A stretch of DNA of 64,000 nt. It comes from Chitinimonas prasina (GTDB lineage Bacteria; Pseudomonadota; Gammaproteobacteria; Burkholderiales; Chitinimonadaceae). Below the pieces are notes generated by a model, which saw only the letters and a program-made list of their open reading frames with translations, did not search any database and was not told where the DNA came from. Location: contig NZ_BSOG01000001.1 in NCBI RefSeq assembly GCF_030160395.1, forward strand, positions 1,516,117 to 1,580,116. The letters are read 5' to 3'. Position 1 is the first letter of the stretch; each line of letters begins with the position of its first letter. Below, piece after piece: positions 55,501 to 63,782 of this stretch. The position numbers and the translations under genes were made by a program.

Positions 55501-58500
55501 GTCCAGCGATATATCCAGATCCAGCACGTCGGCATCGCTTGCTGCCGCGACTTCTATCGTCTCTTCCAGCAGGGCGGCTTCAGTCGCTGCGCTGATTTCC
55601 GGCGCCGACAGATCACCAAGGTCGAGATGGATTTCTTCCGGCTCCAGTAACAGATCCAACGGCTCGGCCGTCTCTGCTGGGGCCTCCAGCACCACTTCGT
55701 CGGTGGGCTGGGGGGCGTCCAGATCCAGCGTCAGCCCTTCCAGTGCGGGGGCTTCGGCCACTGTTTCGGCGGGCGCTGGCAGATCCAGGGTCAGGTCGAA
55801 TTCGGCCGGTGCCGGTTTGCTGTCCAGTGTCAGCAGGGGTTCGGCCTCGTCCTTCAGGCGGTTGGTCAGGGCCGTCAGCATGGCCACGGTCTGTGGCTCG
55901 TCTTGCGGGGTTTCGTAGCGACCCACCTGGCCCAGCATCACGCCCACCTTGTCGATGGCCATGGAGAGGGTGTCGTAGTCGCCTTGTGCCGGTTCGGCAC
56001 CCGCCTTCTGGTAGGCCAGCAGGGCTTGCTCTATGGCATAGCCCAGCTCGCCCAGCGAGGTGAAGCCGGTGGTGTTGGCGATACCGCAAAGGGTATGGGC
56101 TGCATGGACAAACTCAGGCCGCACTTCGCCACGGGTGCTGAAGTCGATAAAGGCATCGTTCAGTGTGGCGAAATGGCGATAGGCCTCGTCAAGGAAGATG
56201 CCGAACAAGGCCTTGGAGATGGTGATATCTCCGATGACCAGTTCGGGCGCTTCCACTTCCTCTTCGGGATGGGCCAGCTCGATAGAGCCGGGTAGCAGCG
56301 GTGCTGCTTCCGGCTCGCCCAGGTCGAAGTCGAGCACGGCCGCTTCGGCGGCCTCGGCTTCTGCCGCAGCGGGCGGAGCATCTAGCTCGAAATCCAGCGC
56401 GAACTCGTCTGTCGGTGCAGCACTCAGTTCGATGGCCGGCTCGGTGGTGGGTGCGGCATCCAGTTCAAGCAGGGCCGGAGCCTCGCTTGTGAGCTCGGGC
56501 AGGGCCAGTTCGATCGGCGTTTCAGCGGCCGGCTCGGCCACAAAGCCCAGATCCAGCGCGGGCTCGGCTTCCGCTTCTAGGGCGACAGGCTGGGGTGCTT
56601 CGGCAGCCGGCGCGGCATGCTCGGGCTCCTGGCCATTCTTCAATTGCTCGGCCAGGGTAAAGATGGCAGTGGCTTCCACCTGTGCTGTACCGCTCTCCTT
56701 GAGCTGATCCACCCAGATCGAGAAGCCCGCCGTGGCTTGCTCCACCAGTTGCAGCAGGCTGGCACTGGCTCGCTTTTCATCCTGCAGCCACTTGTTCATC
56801 ACCTGCTCGACCGACCAGGCCACTTCGCCCAGCTGGTTCAGACCCACCATGCGGCCACTACCCTTGAGGGTGTGGAAACCACGGCGGATGACAGTCAGCG
56901 CTTCCTTGTTGGTTGGCTGGTCGCGGATGATGGCCAGATGGCTGTTGACGTTGTCTAGCACCTCGACAGCTTCTTCGAGATAGACCTCCAGCAGTTCGGC
57001 ATCGACTGCCGCTTCGCTGACGGCCGTACTGACGACCGGTGCCGCAGCTTGCGCAGGCTCGGTTGCGGGCGTGCTTTCTGCCTCCGGCAGGCTGGCTGCC
57101 ATCGGTAGCTCCAGCTCGACTTCCGGTTCGCTGGCGAACTCGGCGGCGATCTGTTCGGCTTCCGTGGGCACGATCTCGTCCGGGGCTTCGCCACGGATCT
57201 GGTGCAGCCAGGGGGCAATCAGCTTGCCGCGATCAGCTTCTTCGCGGCGCAGGGCATCGATGTAGAAACCCAGGCTGGAGAAGGCTTCCGCCAGGAACTC
57301 CAGCTCTTCGGCCGGGGCCGTGTAGTCCTCAGCCTGGCAGCGTTTGACGATGTCGGCGCAGGCATCCAGTATCACCTGGGCGTCACGCTCGTCCAGTATG
57401 GTCAGAGCACCGCGTATCTGCCGTATGGGGGCATCCGTACTGAGCAGTTCGCCACGGGTATCTGGGTCGCGGAAGAAGTCATCCAGGGTTTGTTCGATCT
57501 GGCCCAGATTGGTCTGTATTTCCTGTGCTACCTGCGCCATCAACAGGCGCTCCTGCGCCCGCCGCGATACTTCGTCCAGCAGGGTGACCTCAGGCGCATT
57601 TGCCGCGCCATCCTTGAGGCGTGCTTGCATGGCGGTGGCCTGGGCCGGGAAGTCGCTGGAGCGCTCGGGGAACACCACCAAGGCGTTTTCCAACAGCAGC
57701 AGGGCGGTGGCAACTTCCAGCGCCTGGCTCTCGTTGGGAGCCGCAGTCATGCCGGCCACCACTTCCTGCAGCGTGGCCGCCAGTGTGTCGAAGGCCGGGA
57801 TGGACAGGCTGATCGCGCGCTTGCTGACCTCGGCCAGCTGCTGGCGGAAAGTGGGCAGGCGATCGCTGCTGCCACCACCCACGCGTGCCCAGTTGTCCTT
57901 GGTCTGGTTGATCAGTTCCTTCAGTTCCCGCGCGACCTGCATGGCGGCGAGCTGATGGGCGTCGTCTTCCAGGGCGCCGGCTGGCAGCAGGGCGTTCAGG
58001 CCAAAGGCGCGCCGCACCGCTGCGCACTGCACGCTCTGGGTTTCCATGGTGGCGACGGCATACAGCACGTCGCGGAACAGTCGCTCCGCCACCTTGCCGC
58101 CGCTCTCGGACAGCCGCTTGAGCTGCTGATTGAGGCGGGCAAACAATTGTTTCTGGTCGATATCGAGCTTGGCCCGATTGTCGACGCTGCCTTCGGCCAT
58201 GGCGGCCGCAGTCCACCAGAAGCCGCGTTGCAGATTGCTCGACTGGGTACGTGCCACGCCGAACAAAGCCTGCACCATCCACTGCCCACCCTCGTGCTTG
58301 TCACCCTTGAGCCACTTCAGCAGGCCGGCTTCAAAGCGGCTGCGGGCATTCTTCAGGTAAGTCGGGAGGATGGCCTCGTCCAGCTTGTGTGCTGCGAGGT
58401 TGGCGGGCAGTGTGGCGGACAGGGGGGGGAAGAACAAATCGGCGCCGCTGCTGTACTTCTCGCCCCGCAGCTCGCGCACGCGGCGATAGCTGGGCAGCAG

Positions 58501-58845
58501 CTTGAGGGCCAGATCGGGCGAGCCGTTGACCAGTGCTTCCAGGTATTGGGTCAGGCTTTGCGCTGCGTCGGAGACCAGCTTGAGCATGCTGCCGTCGGCT
58601 TCGCCGCGCTCAACCGCGCCGACGGCGACTTCCAGCTCTTCGGCGAAGCGCGAAGCGCCGGACAGGCCGACCATCTCTACTGCACCGCGAACCTGGTGCA
58701 GGTGTGTCTGTGCGAACTTGAGTTCGGCGGCATCAGCCTGATTGGCATATTTGGCCAGACTCTGGCGTGCCTTCTCTAGGGCCTGGTCGATTTCGCCTTT
58801 GACCCAGATCAGCGAACCCAGATCGAATTCGGTGTGCGCGCTCAT
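52573..58845 (-). CDS. chpA: ChpA-type hybrid chemotaxis histidine kinase/response regulator of the type IV pilus system
   Basis: A 2090-residue CheA-type kinase (ChpA/PilL) that relays signals from PilJ to PilG and PilH to control twitching motility. The N-terminal two thirds hold phosphotransfer-type domains separated by long acidic, Ala/Pro/Glu-rich linkers. Clear Hpt motifs are HTLKGSGRMVG (His658), HTLCGIANTTG (His917, with Cys in place of the usual Lys) and HTLKGSARMAG (His1372). An N-terminal HLHQVRGAVEMVG is Hpt-like. The kinase core has HMLRNAIDHGLETP, LRDDGAGLD and GRGIGMDVVKSEIEDLGG. A CheW-like domain and a C-terminal receiver (MVVDDSLTVRK, LLDVEMPRMDGFEL) follow. No pilK, chpB or chpC follows; glpD converges instead. 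Confidence 0.93.
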   Translation of the reverse strand: MSAHTEFDLGSLIWVKGEIDQALEKARQSLAKYANQADAAELKFAQTHLHQVRGAVEMVGLSGASRFAEELEVAVGAVERGEADGSMLKLVSDAAQSLTQYLEALVNGSPDLALKLLPSYRRVRELRGEKYSSGADLFFPPLSATLPANLAAHKLDEAILPTYLKNARSRFEAGLLKWLKGDKHEGGQWMVQALFGVARTQSSNLQRGFWWTAAAMAEGSVDNRAKLDIDQKQLFARLNQQLKRLSESGGKVAERLFRDVLYAVATMETQSVQCAAVRRAFGLNALLPAGALEDDAHQLAAMQVARELKELINQTKDNWARVGGGSSDRLPTFRQQLAEVSKRAISLSIPAFDTLAATLQEVVAGMTAAPNESQALEVATALLLLENALVVFPERSSDFPAQATAMQARLKDGAANAPEVTLLDEVSRRAQERLLMAQVAQEIQTNLGQIEQTLDDFFRDPDTRGELLSTDAPIRQIRGALTILDERDAQVILDACADIVKRCQAEDYTAPAEELEFLAEAFSSLGFYIDALRREEADRGKLIAPWLHQIRGEAPDEIVPTEAEQIAAEFASEPEVELELPMAASLPEAESTPATEPAQAAAPVVSTAVSEAAVDAELLEVYLEEAVEVLDNVNSHLAIIRDQPTNKEALTVIRRGFHTLKGSGRMVGLNQLGEVAWSVEQVMNKWLQDEKRASASLLQLVEQATAGFSIWVDQLKESGTAQVEATAIFTLAEQLKNGQEPEHAAPAAEAPQPVALEAEAEPALDLGFVAEPAAETPIELALPELTSEAPALLELDAAPTTEPAIELSAAPTDEFALDFELDAPPAAAEAEAAEAAVLDFDLGEPEAAPLLPGSIELAHPEEEVEAPELVIGDITISKALFGIFLDEAYRHFATLNDAFIDFSTRGEVRPEFVHAAHTLCGIANTTGFTSLGELGYAIEQALLAYQKAGAEPAQGDYDTLSMAIDKVGVMLGQVGRYETPQDEPQTVAMLTALTNRLKDEAEPLLTLDSKPAPAEFDLTLDLPAPAETVAEAPALEGLTLDLDAPQPTDEVVLEAPAETAEPLDLLLEPEEIHLDLGDLSAPEISAATEAALLEETIEVAAASDADVLDLDISLDEADTPADGLSATADSSDVLDLSLDELALPDVSIDAPVAADEAEVEADLVDLEAELTADEDTPVALVVEELPGAELLSELSLDLTESTPELLAVADEPAELVAPAAELPAEDIDSPLVLDEIAEDVQAIPAAEAMLEAIPLAAVDEAIVLEVAEAEAATPAVEEFVIPTAIFEPLEEETTLATAPTPAEQDGVGSVMHLATPDRLGDIHVKDELDEQLLPIFLEEMQELLPQLSADLRALRGEPNNTETHDSLKRVLHTLKGSARMAGAMRMGEATHNMETRLLNAGEHLSIALLDELDLDFDAITELQDRLINGEPEAAAEAEEQADIAAMVAASAASEASRIATAQPGQAARTAPALGLVDPDAGKSSIRVRSDLVDRLVNQAGEVSISRTRIESEMLALKRSLLDLTDNVARLRGQLREIEIQAESQMQSRMAHATDLPDFDPLEFDRFSRLQELTRFMAESVNDVATVQHNLLKNLDESSAALTQQARMTRDLQQELMRVRMVPFSSVSERLYRLVRQTGKETSKKVNLELRGGRAEIDRGVLEKMVSPFEHMLRNAIDHGLETPDQRLAKGKNEFGEIVVEARQEGNELVLVLRDDGAGLDIERIRQKGVEKGLIEAGGEYTDAHIMGLIFEAGFSTASAVTQLSGRGIGMDVVKSEIEDLGGRVEVTSEAGRGTTFTIHLPLTLAVTQAVLVKVAGKLYAIPSVMVEQVQELKVDPLNQLYQRHQAEWQGNVYPFHYLPRLLGDYDSQPEQKRYNTIMLLRSGISRIAVHVDELVKNQEVVVKNIGPQLVRVAGIAGATVLGNGEIVLIINPLALLQRRAEAPVADFDAAMAASAPAPEEILQIAPLVMVVDDSLTVRKITGRLLAREGYQVETAKDGVDALQKLQDIRPAVMLLDVEMPRMDGFELTRNLRLNADTRDIPIIMITSRTADKHKNYAFELGVNAFLGKPYQEDELLEHIRRLIGEEQPTA

Positions 58846-59051
58846 CGATGTTGTGTTTCCGCGTTGCGGGGCCGCCCTGCTCCTGGTCTAGCGAAGATGG
58901 ATGGCTGGCGCGTAACGGACCGCCATAGGGGCGGGCCTGGTGTCATCGCGCGGGCGCCATGTCTTGGCATGAATGAGCTTGGGGCGTTCCCCTTTATGGC
59001 TTGAGAGCTATAGGGCCACCACGGCAATCTGCCGTTGCAGCCCTTGCCGAA

Positions 59052-61280
59052 TCAGAGTTTGAAGCCCGCAACCGAACCCTTCAGTTCGGCTGCCAGACCA
59101 GTCAGCTGACCAATCTGCACGGCAGTCTGCTTGGTACCGGCAGTGGTCTGCTCGGTAATGCGCAAAATGTCCTGCATCGATACGGCCACCTTGTCGGCCA
59201 GTTGCTGCTGCGACTGGCTGGCCTTGGCGATGGTCTCGATCAGACCGGCCAGTTCGTTCGACACCTGGCCGATCTCGGTCAGCGCCTGACCTGCGGCGTC
59301 GGACAGCTTGGCACCTTCCACCACACCCTGGGTGGAGATTTCCATGGCGGCCACGGCATCGTGGGTATCGGCCTGAATGGTCTTTACAATCGCGCCGATC
59401 TGCTTGGTAGCTTCACCCGAGCGTTCGGCCAGTCGCTGCACTTCTTCGGCCACCACCGTGAAGCCTCGACCGGCTTCACCGGCGGAAGCGGCCTGGATGG
59501 CTGCGTTCAGGGCCAGCACGTTGGTCTGCTCGGTAATGTCGGAAATCAGTTCCACGATTTCACCGATCTCCTGCGAGCTTTCACCCAGCCGCTTGATACG
59601 CTTGGCGGTCTCCTGGATCTGTTCGCGGATTTCGTTCATGCCCTTGATCTGGTTCTGCACCGCATCGGCGCCCTTGTTGGCGGCATCCAGTGACTGGCGC
59701 GCCACACGGGCGGATTCGACGGTGGTACCGGACACGTCGTTGATCGAGCGGGCAATGTTCTGCACCACTTCGTTGGTCTCGACGATTTCTTCGGACTGAC
59801 GCTGGGCGGCTTGCAGCAGTTCGCCCGAAATGGCCTGGGCTTGCTGGGATGCCGCCGTCACCTGGTCGGTGGCGCGGTTAATACCGATAATCAGGCTGCG
59901 CAGCTCGTCGATGGTGTAGTTCATCGAGTCGGCGATAGCGCCCGTCAGGTCTTCGGTCACCGAGGCGCGTACCGTCAGGTCACCGTCGGCAAGATCGGAC
60001 ATTTCGTTCAGCAGCCGCAGAATGGCTTCCTGGTTACGCTTGTTTTCGGCTTCGATCTCGGACCGGCGACGCTGCGATTCGGAGTTGTACACCCGCACCA
60101 GACCAAACAGGGCCGCCAGTGCCAGCAGCGCGAACACGACTTCCAGGATGATGGGCAGTATGCCGCCAGCCGATTGCTCGTAGGCTGCGGTCAACTTCTT
60201 GGCATCCTGCAGCAGGTTTTCACTTTCCTTGTAGGTGGTCTGGTTTGCCAGACGGGTGTTCACCAGGTTCTGCATGTTGCGGGAGAAGGCGCCCACCACC
60301 GTTTCGAAGTCCTTGAACATGTCGCGGATTTCGGCCAGCTTTTCCTTCACCTCAGGGTTGCCGGCAGGCTGGATGCGCAGCTCCTCGCTACCCTCGATCA
60401 TGCCTTGCAGGGTGTCGCGGAAGGTGTTGGTGTCCTTGCCCAGCAGGAAGACCACTTCCGGGTTGATGATTTCACCGGCCAACATGGCGTTGGCGTTCTT
60501 GGCCATGCGCTGCGACAGCATCACCTGCTGGTTGGCCAGTTCGATCTCGTGTCCAGGGGCGTTCGATTCGCTCAGCAGTGATACCAGCTGCTGGGTCAGT
60601 TCCAGCAGCTTGGCATCGTTGCGGTTGATCGAACTCACGTTCTTGGTCACTGCCACCAAGGTTTCACGCTGCTTGAGGATGGTCTCAATCGTGGGTTTCT
60701 TGGGGTTGGGGCGGAAGTTGTTGTCCCAGTTCTTTTTGATCTTGCCCAGGATCTCGGCGGCATCGCCACCGGATGCTGGCAGGCCATCGCCACCATTGAT
60801 CAGGCGGTTCAGATCCTTGTCGAAGTCGTTATAGGCTTCGGTCAGCAGGGGGAAAGCATCGGCATTACCCTGGATGGCCTGGGCGGACGCACGGGCCATA
60901 CGCTGCGAAAGCATCTGCATTTCGGTGGAGGTGGCTCGGTAGATGGCGTCATGGCCGGAGGAACGCACCATCAGGGCCACGGTGGTGGCAAAGGCCAGGA
61001 TGGAGATCCCCATGACCCAGAAGCAGATTTCGATCTGGCGGCGTATGGGGAGATGGCCGATCAGCGGCAGTGGTCGCGCTGCACCACCGTCCGCCTGGGG
61101 CCGGATACGGTCCAGTATGGACACTGTGCGCAAGGGATCGTAAGCCTTCTCGGCCTTGTCACCGCCGGACTGACCCTTGTTGCGTCCGAACGCACGCATC
61201 AGCGTATCGGTAAAACCGCTGCGCGGTGCCGAGCCGGCTTGGGTATTACCGCCCGATTTCGTTTTATCCTGCAGCGCCAT
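59052..61280 (-). CDS. pilJ: PilJ, type IV pilus methyl-accepting chemotaxis protein
   Basis: A 742-residue membrane receptor for the pilus chemotaxis system. The first transmembrane helix is near residues 82-105 ([19 protein letters not shown]). The periplasmic part has two PilJ-type sensor repeats ([17 protein letters not shown] and [17 protein letters not shown]). A second helix ([21 protein letters not shown]) leads to a HAMP-like region and a cytoplasmic signalling domain with the hairpin-tip sequence [19 protein letters not shown]. The long cytoplasmic N-terminus before the first helix fits PilJ. The gene lies between pilI and chpA, with 206 bases to chpA showing nothing recognisable. 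Confidence 0.95.
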   Translation of the reverse strand: MALQDKTKSGGNTQAGSAPRSGFTDTLMRAFGRNKGQSGGDKAEKAYDPLRTVSILDRIRPQADGGAARPLPLIGHLPIRRQIEICFWVMGISILAFATTVALMVRSSGHDAIYRATSTEMQMLSQRMARASAQAIQGNADAFPLLTEAYNDFDKDLNRLINGGDGLPASGGDAAEILGKIKKNWDNNFRPNPKKPTIETILKQRETLVAVTKNVSSINRNDAKLLELTQQLVSLLSESNAPGHEIELANQQVMLSQRMAKNANAMLAGEIINPEVVFLLGKDTNTFRDTLQGMIEGSEELRIQPAGNPEVKEKLAEIRDMFKDFETVVGAFSRNMQNLVNTRLANQTTYKESENLLQDAKKLTAAYEQSAGGILPIILEVVFALLALAALFGLVRVYNSESQRRRSEIEAENKRNQEAILRLLNEMSDLADGDLTVRASVTEDLTGAIADSMNYTIDELRSLIIGINRATDQVTAASQQAQAISGELLQAAQRQSEEIVETNEVVQNIARSINDVSGTTVESARVARQSLDAANKGADAVQNQIKGMNEIREQIQETAKRIKRLGESSQEIGEIVELISDITEQTNVLALNAAIQAASAGEAGRGFTVVAEEVQRLAERSGEATKQIGAIVKTIQADTHDAVAAMEISTQGVVEGAKLSDAAGQALTEIGQVSNELAGLIETIAKASQSQQQLADKVAVSMQDILRITEQTTAGTKQTAVQIGQLTGLAAELKGSVAGFKL

Positions 61281-61360
61281 ATTCGCTTATCTCCCTGTTG
61301 CTTATCTCTGCGGGCCGAGCCGGCCAGATTGTTGCAAATACTCAGTTCTTAATTGCGGTA

Positions 61361-61392
61361 ATACCGGTACTGGCATTTGCCAGTACCGGTAT
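61361..61392. other. 32-bp perfect inverted repeat between pilI and pilJ
   Basis: The arms ATACCGGTACTGGCA and TGCCAGTACCGGTAT form a perfect 15-bp stem around TT, 3 bases after the pilI stop on the minus strand. No T-tract follows in either direction, so it is not a standard terminator. It could set the relative amounts of the pilGHI and pilJ-chpA parts of the message, act as an RNase stop, or be a protein site. Confidence 0.85.
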
Positions 61393-61395
61393 CTG

Positions 61396-61911
61396 TCAGA
61401 TAGTGCCAACTTGCAGGAACGGTGCCTGCTGCACCAGTTCGTTGATGCGCATTTCACGCCATTCCCGCCCTTCGCTGTCCCGTCGCGTGGGGCCACACCA
61501 GGGTACGGCAGGATCGGCCGGAGCGACTTCTTCCATCCCCTGGATATTGCGCAGACCCAGCATGCGGTTGACCAGCAGCGCCGAGTTGACAATATGACGG
61601 GGGTGGATGATGAGCAGGCGGCTGCTCATGCCCAGGTTGACAGGTTCGTCGCCCAGAAAGCCGGGCAGATCGACCACACTGAACAGATTGCCGCGAATAT
61701 TGGCCACGCCCTTGAACCAGCGGCGCGTAAGGGGCACGTCCACCATGCCGGGTACAGGCAGCACTTCGCTGACGTCGGTCAGATCGACCAGCCACGAAGT
61801 ATCACCCACCTGGATGCCGAGCTTGGTGGAGGCGGCGTGCGTGGCAGGCAGCGACTTGAGCCGCGCTACCACGCTTTCCTGGAATTCACGAAGACTGACG
61901 CGCTTGGCCAT
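61396..61911 (-). CDS. pilI: PilI, CheW-like adaptor of the pilus chemotaxis system
   Basis: PilI links the PilJ receptor to the ChpA kinase. The 171-residue product is a CheW-like SH3-type domain protein. Typical parts are VGDTSWLVDLTDVSEVLPVP, WFKGVANIRGNLFSVVDLPGFL and ILRNIQGMEEV-like sequence near the end. The ATG at 61911 has GCTCAGAAAACC before it, a poor ribosome binding site, 12 bases after the pilH stop. It is third in the pilG-pilH-pilI-pilJ-chpA order. Confidence 0.93.
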   Translation of the reverse strand: MAKRVSLREFQESVVARLKSLPATHAASTKLGIQVGDTSWLVDLTDVSEVLPVPGMVDVPLTRRWFKGVANIRGNLFSVVDLPGFLGDEPVNLGMSSRLLIIHPRHIVNSALLVNRMLGLRNIQGMEEVAPADPAVPWCGPTRRDSEGREWREMRINELVQQAPFLQVGTI

Positions 61912-61923
61912 GGTTTTCTGAGC

Positions 61924-62289
61924 TTAGCCTAGTGCGGCGATCTGCTTGAGCAGTTCATCCGGGTTGACCGGCTTGACCACATAGCCCTTGGCGCCTTGGC
62001 GCTTGCCCCAGACGATGTCGGTTTCCTGGCCCTTGGAGGTACACATGATGACCGGGATATGGGCAGTGGCATCATCCTTGGTGATGGTGCGGGTCGCCTG
62101 GAAGCCGTTGAGGCCTGGCATCACCACGTCCATCAGGATCAGGTCGGGCATGATGTCCTTGACCCGCGCTACGGCTTCCTCACCGCTTTCCAGGGTCATG
62201 ACCTGGAAGCCGTTCTTGGTGAGCAATTCACCGAGGAAGTGACGCTCGGTAGGGGAGTCGTCGACAATCAGAATTTTCTTGATGGTCAT
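61924..62289 (-). CDS. pilH: PilH, twitching motility response regulator
   Basis: A 121-residue stand-alone CheY-type receiver. The acidic pocket is ILIVDDSPTERHF, the phosphoacceptor Asp lies in LILMDVVMPGLNGFQ, and the conserved Thr/Ser and Lys are in MCTSKGQ and VVKPVNPDELLKQI. In Pseudomonas, PilH opposes PilG in controlling pilus extension and retraction. The motif TSKGQETDIVWGKRQGAKGY is typical for PilH. ATG 62289 gives the normal length; the longer open frame to 62331 adds an unlikely tail. Confidence 0.93.
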   Translation of the reverse strand: MTIKKILIVDDSPTERHFLGELLTKNGFQVMTLESGEEAVARVKDIMPDLILMDVVMPGLNGFQATRTITKDDATAHIPVIMCTSKGQETDIVWGKRQGAKGYVVKPVNPDELLKQIAALG

Positions 62290-62314
62290 TTGATTTCTAT
62301 CCTTGACGCCCTTC

Positions 62315-62698
62315 TCAGGCGTGGTTGGCATGTATGCCTACTGCTTGCAGCAGGCTGTCTTTCGTAAACGGCTTGGTCAGGTATTCGTCCGAACCGACCA
62401 TGCGGCCCCGGGCGCGGTCAAACAAACCGTCCTTGGAGGACAGCATGATCACCGGCGTCGCCTTGAACTTCGGGTTCTTCTTGATCAACGAGCAGGTTTG
62501 ATAACCGTCCAGCCGCGGCATCATCACGTCGACGAAAATCACGTCGGGATGATGGTCGCTGATCTTGGCCAGCGCGTCGAAGCCGTCTTCCGCCAGGATG
62601 ACCTCGCAACCCGCCTGGCCGAGAAATATCTCTGCACTACGGCGTATGGTATTGCTGTCGTCGATCACCATGACCTTGATGCCGGCGAGATTCTGCAT
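62315..62698 (-). CDS. pilG: PilG, twitching motility response regulator
   Basis: A 127-residue CheY-type receiver heading the pilus chemotaxis operon. It begins MQNLAGIKVMVIDDSNTIRRS and has the phosphoacceptor Asp in VIFVDVMMPRLDGYQ. LSSKDGLFDRARGRMVGSDEYLTKPF is the PilG-type hallmark segment (two adjoining motifs). The ATG has GGAGACAGG upstream on the minus strand. No other gene of the operon lies before it, so its promoter should be within 62699-62840. Confidence 0.94.
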   Translation of the reverse strand: MQNLAGIKVMVIDDSNTIRRSAEIFLGQAGCEVILAEDGFDALAKISDHHPDVIFVDVMMPRLDGYQTCSLIKKNPKFKATPVIMLSSKDGLFDRARGRMVGSDEYLTKPFTKDSLLQAVGIHANHA

Positions 62699-62842
62699 CG
62701 GCCTGTCTCCTGTTGTACCCGCTTTGTAATGAGCTTATGCACCATTACGGCGAAGTCAAACATAGCACAAGAAGCGTCAAACCTCTATGACGAGAGCAAG
62801 TTCCAATGCGCTTTTGCTTAAAAAAAAGTCAAAACGGGTAAT

Positions 62843-62877
62843 AAAAAACCCCGGCCAAAGGGGAGAAGGCCGGGGTT
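62843..62877 (-). terminator. Rho-independent terminator of engB
   Basis: A perfect 10-bp stem AACCCCGGCC/GGCCGGGGTT (62847-62856 and 62868-62877) has an 11-base loop and, on the minus strand, a run of Ts right after it. It ends engB transcription before pilG. The other bases of the 273-base spacer show no clear feature. Confidence 0.9.
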
Positions 62878-62971
62878 GAAAAGCCCGACGCTCATTGGTC
62901 GGGCACCCGCTCAGGGAGGGAAAGCGGGAGGCGCGCATAACACCTGTGCGGTGAGAGCGGCGTCTGCCCGA

Positions 62972-63592
62972 TTAAGTTCCCGAGTTGTCTTCTGCCTCTG
63001 CCTGGGCGGCGGCAAACCAGCCTCCCACCACGTTTTCAGCCTCTTCGATGCCGGTTTTCTTGAGGCTGGAGAACAGCTGTACGGTGCACTGCGGCCAGGC
63101 TGCAAGCTTGTCGCGCACGGCGCTCAGGGTTTTGGCCTGTTCCTGTTTTGTCAGCTTGTCGGCCTTGGTCAGCAGCGCGTGGACGGGGCGGCCGGTGGGG
63201 ATGAACCAGTCCAGCATCCGTTCGTCCAGCGGCTTGAGAGGATGGCGTGCATCCATCAGCAATACCAGGCCAATCAGGTTGGGGCGGGTGGCCAGGTACT
63301 GGCCCAGCAGGTGCTCCCAGTGGGCGCGTATGGGTTCAGGCACCTGGGCGTAGCCATAGCCTGGCAGGTCGACCAGGAAGCGGCCCTGGCCGAAGTCGAA
63401 ATAGTTGATGTGCTGGGTGCGCCCGGGCGTTTTTGATACAAACGCCAGCCGGTTGTGATCGGCCAGGGTATTGATGGCGCTGGACTTGCCGGCGTTGGAG
63501 CGACCCGCAAAAGCGACCTCGATGCCGCCGCCTGGCAGCATGTGCAGATCGTTGACGGTGGTGTGGAAACGGAGTTGGCGAAACAGCGACAT
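62972..63592 (-). CDS. engB: ribosome biogenesis GTPase EngB (YihA/YsxC)
   Basis: EngB is a small essential TRAFAC GTPase acting in late 50S ribosomal subunit assembly. The 206-residue product has G1 [13 protein letters not shown], the G2 threonine in [13 protein letters not shown]3 [11 protein letters not shown]4 LTKADKLTK and G5 [10 protein letters not shown]. All agree with the family. The ATG at 63592 lies in the spacer shared with the divergent cytochrome gene, a pairing often seen in betaproteobacteria. Confidence 0.96.
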   Translation of the reverse strand: MSLFRQLRFHTTVNDLHMLPGGGIEVAFAGRSNAGKSSAINTLADHNRLAFVSKTPGRTQHINYFDFGQGRFLVDLPGYGYAQVPEPIRAHWEHLLGQYLATRPNLIGLVLLMDARHPLKPLDERMLDWFIPTGRPVHALLTKADKLTKQEQAKTLSAVRDKLAAWPQCTVQLFSSLKKTGIEEAENVVGGWFAAAQAEAEDNSGT

Positions 63593-63647
63593 GAGTTAAA
63601 CTTTTTTGTTTAGGGCGGCCAACTTTGGCGGCGCCTCAAGGTTCGGA

Positions 63648-63653
63648 TAGAAT
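63648..63653 (+). promoter_or_regulatory. putative -10 element of the cytochrome c4 gene
   Basis: TAGAAT in GTTCGGATAGAATATC lies 129 bases before the ATG at 63783. A weak TTTGGC at 63624-63629 is the only -35 candidate (18-base spacer). The leader would be about 120 bases. Confidence 0.3.
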
Positions 63654-63782
63654 ATCAGGTTTGAATCAATGCCTTGGCGTATGGATGCTTCCCCATCCAG
63701 TTTTATTCGCACCCTACGCCCTGGTTAGAACAAGTAAAAACGAGCGACTCGCCGCTCACCTCGTCATCAAGGAGTTGTTGCT

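Noticed and set aside
54296-55918. 540-codon Ser-rich open frame opposite the chpA linkers
   Set aside because: It is the reverse reading of Glu/Ala-rich linker codons in chpA.
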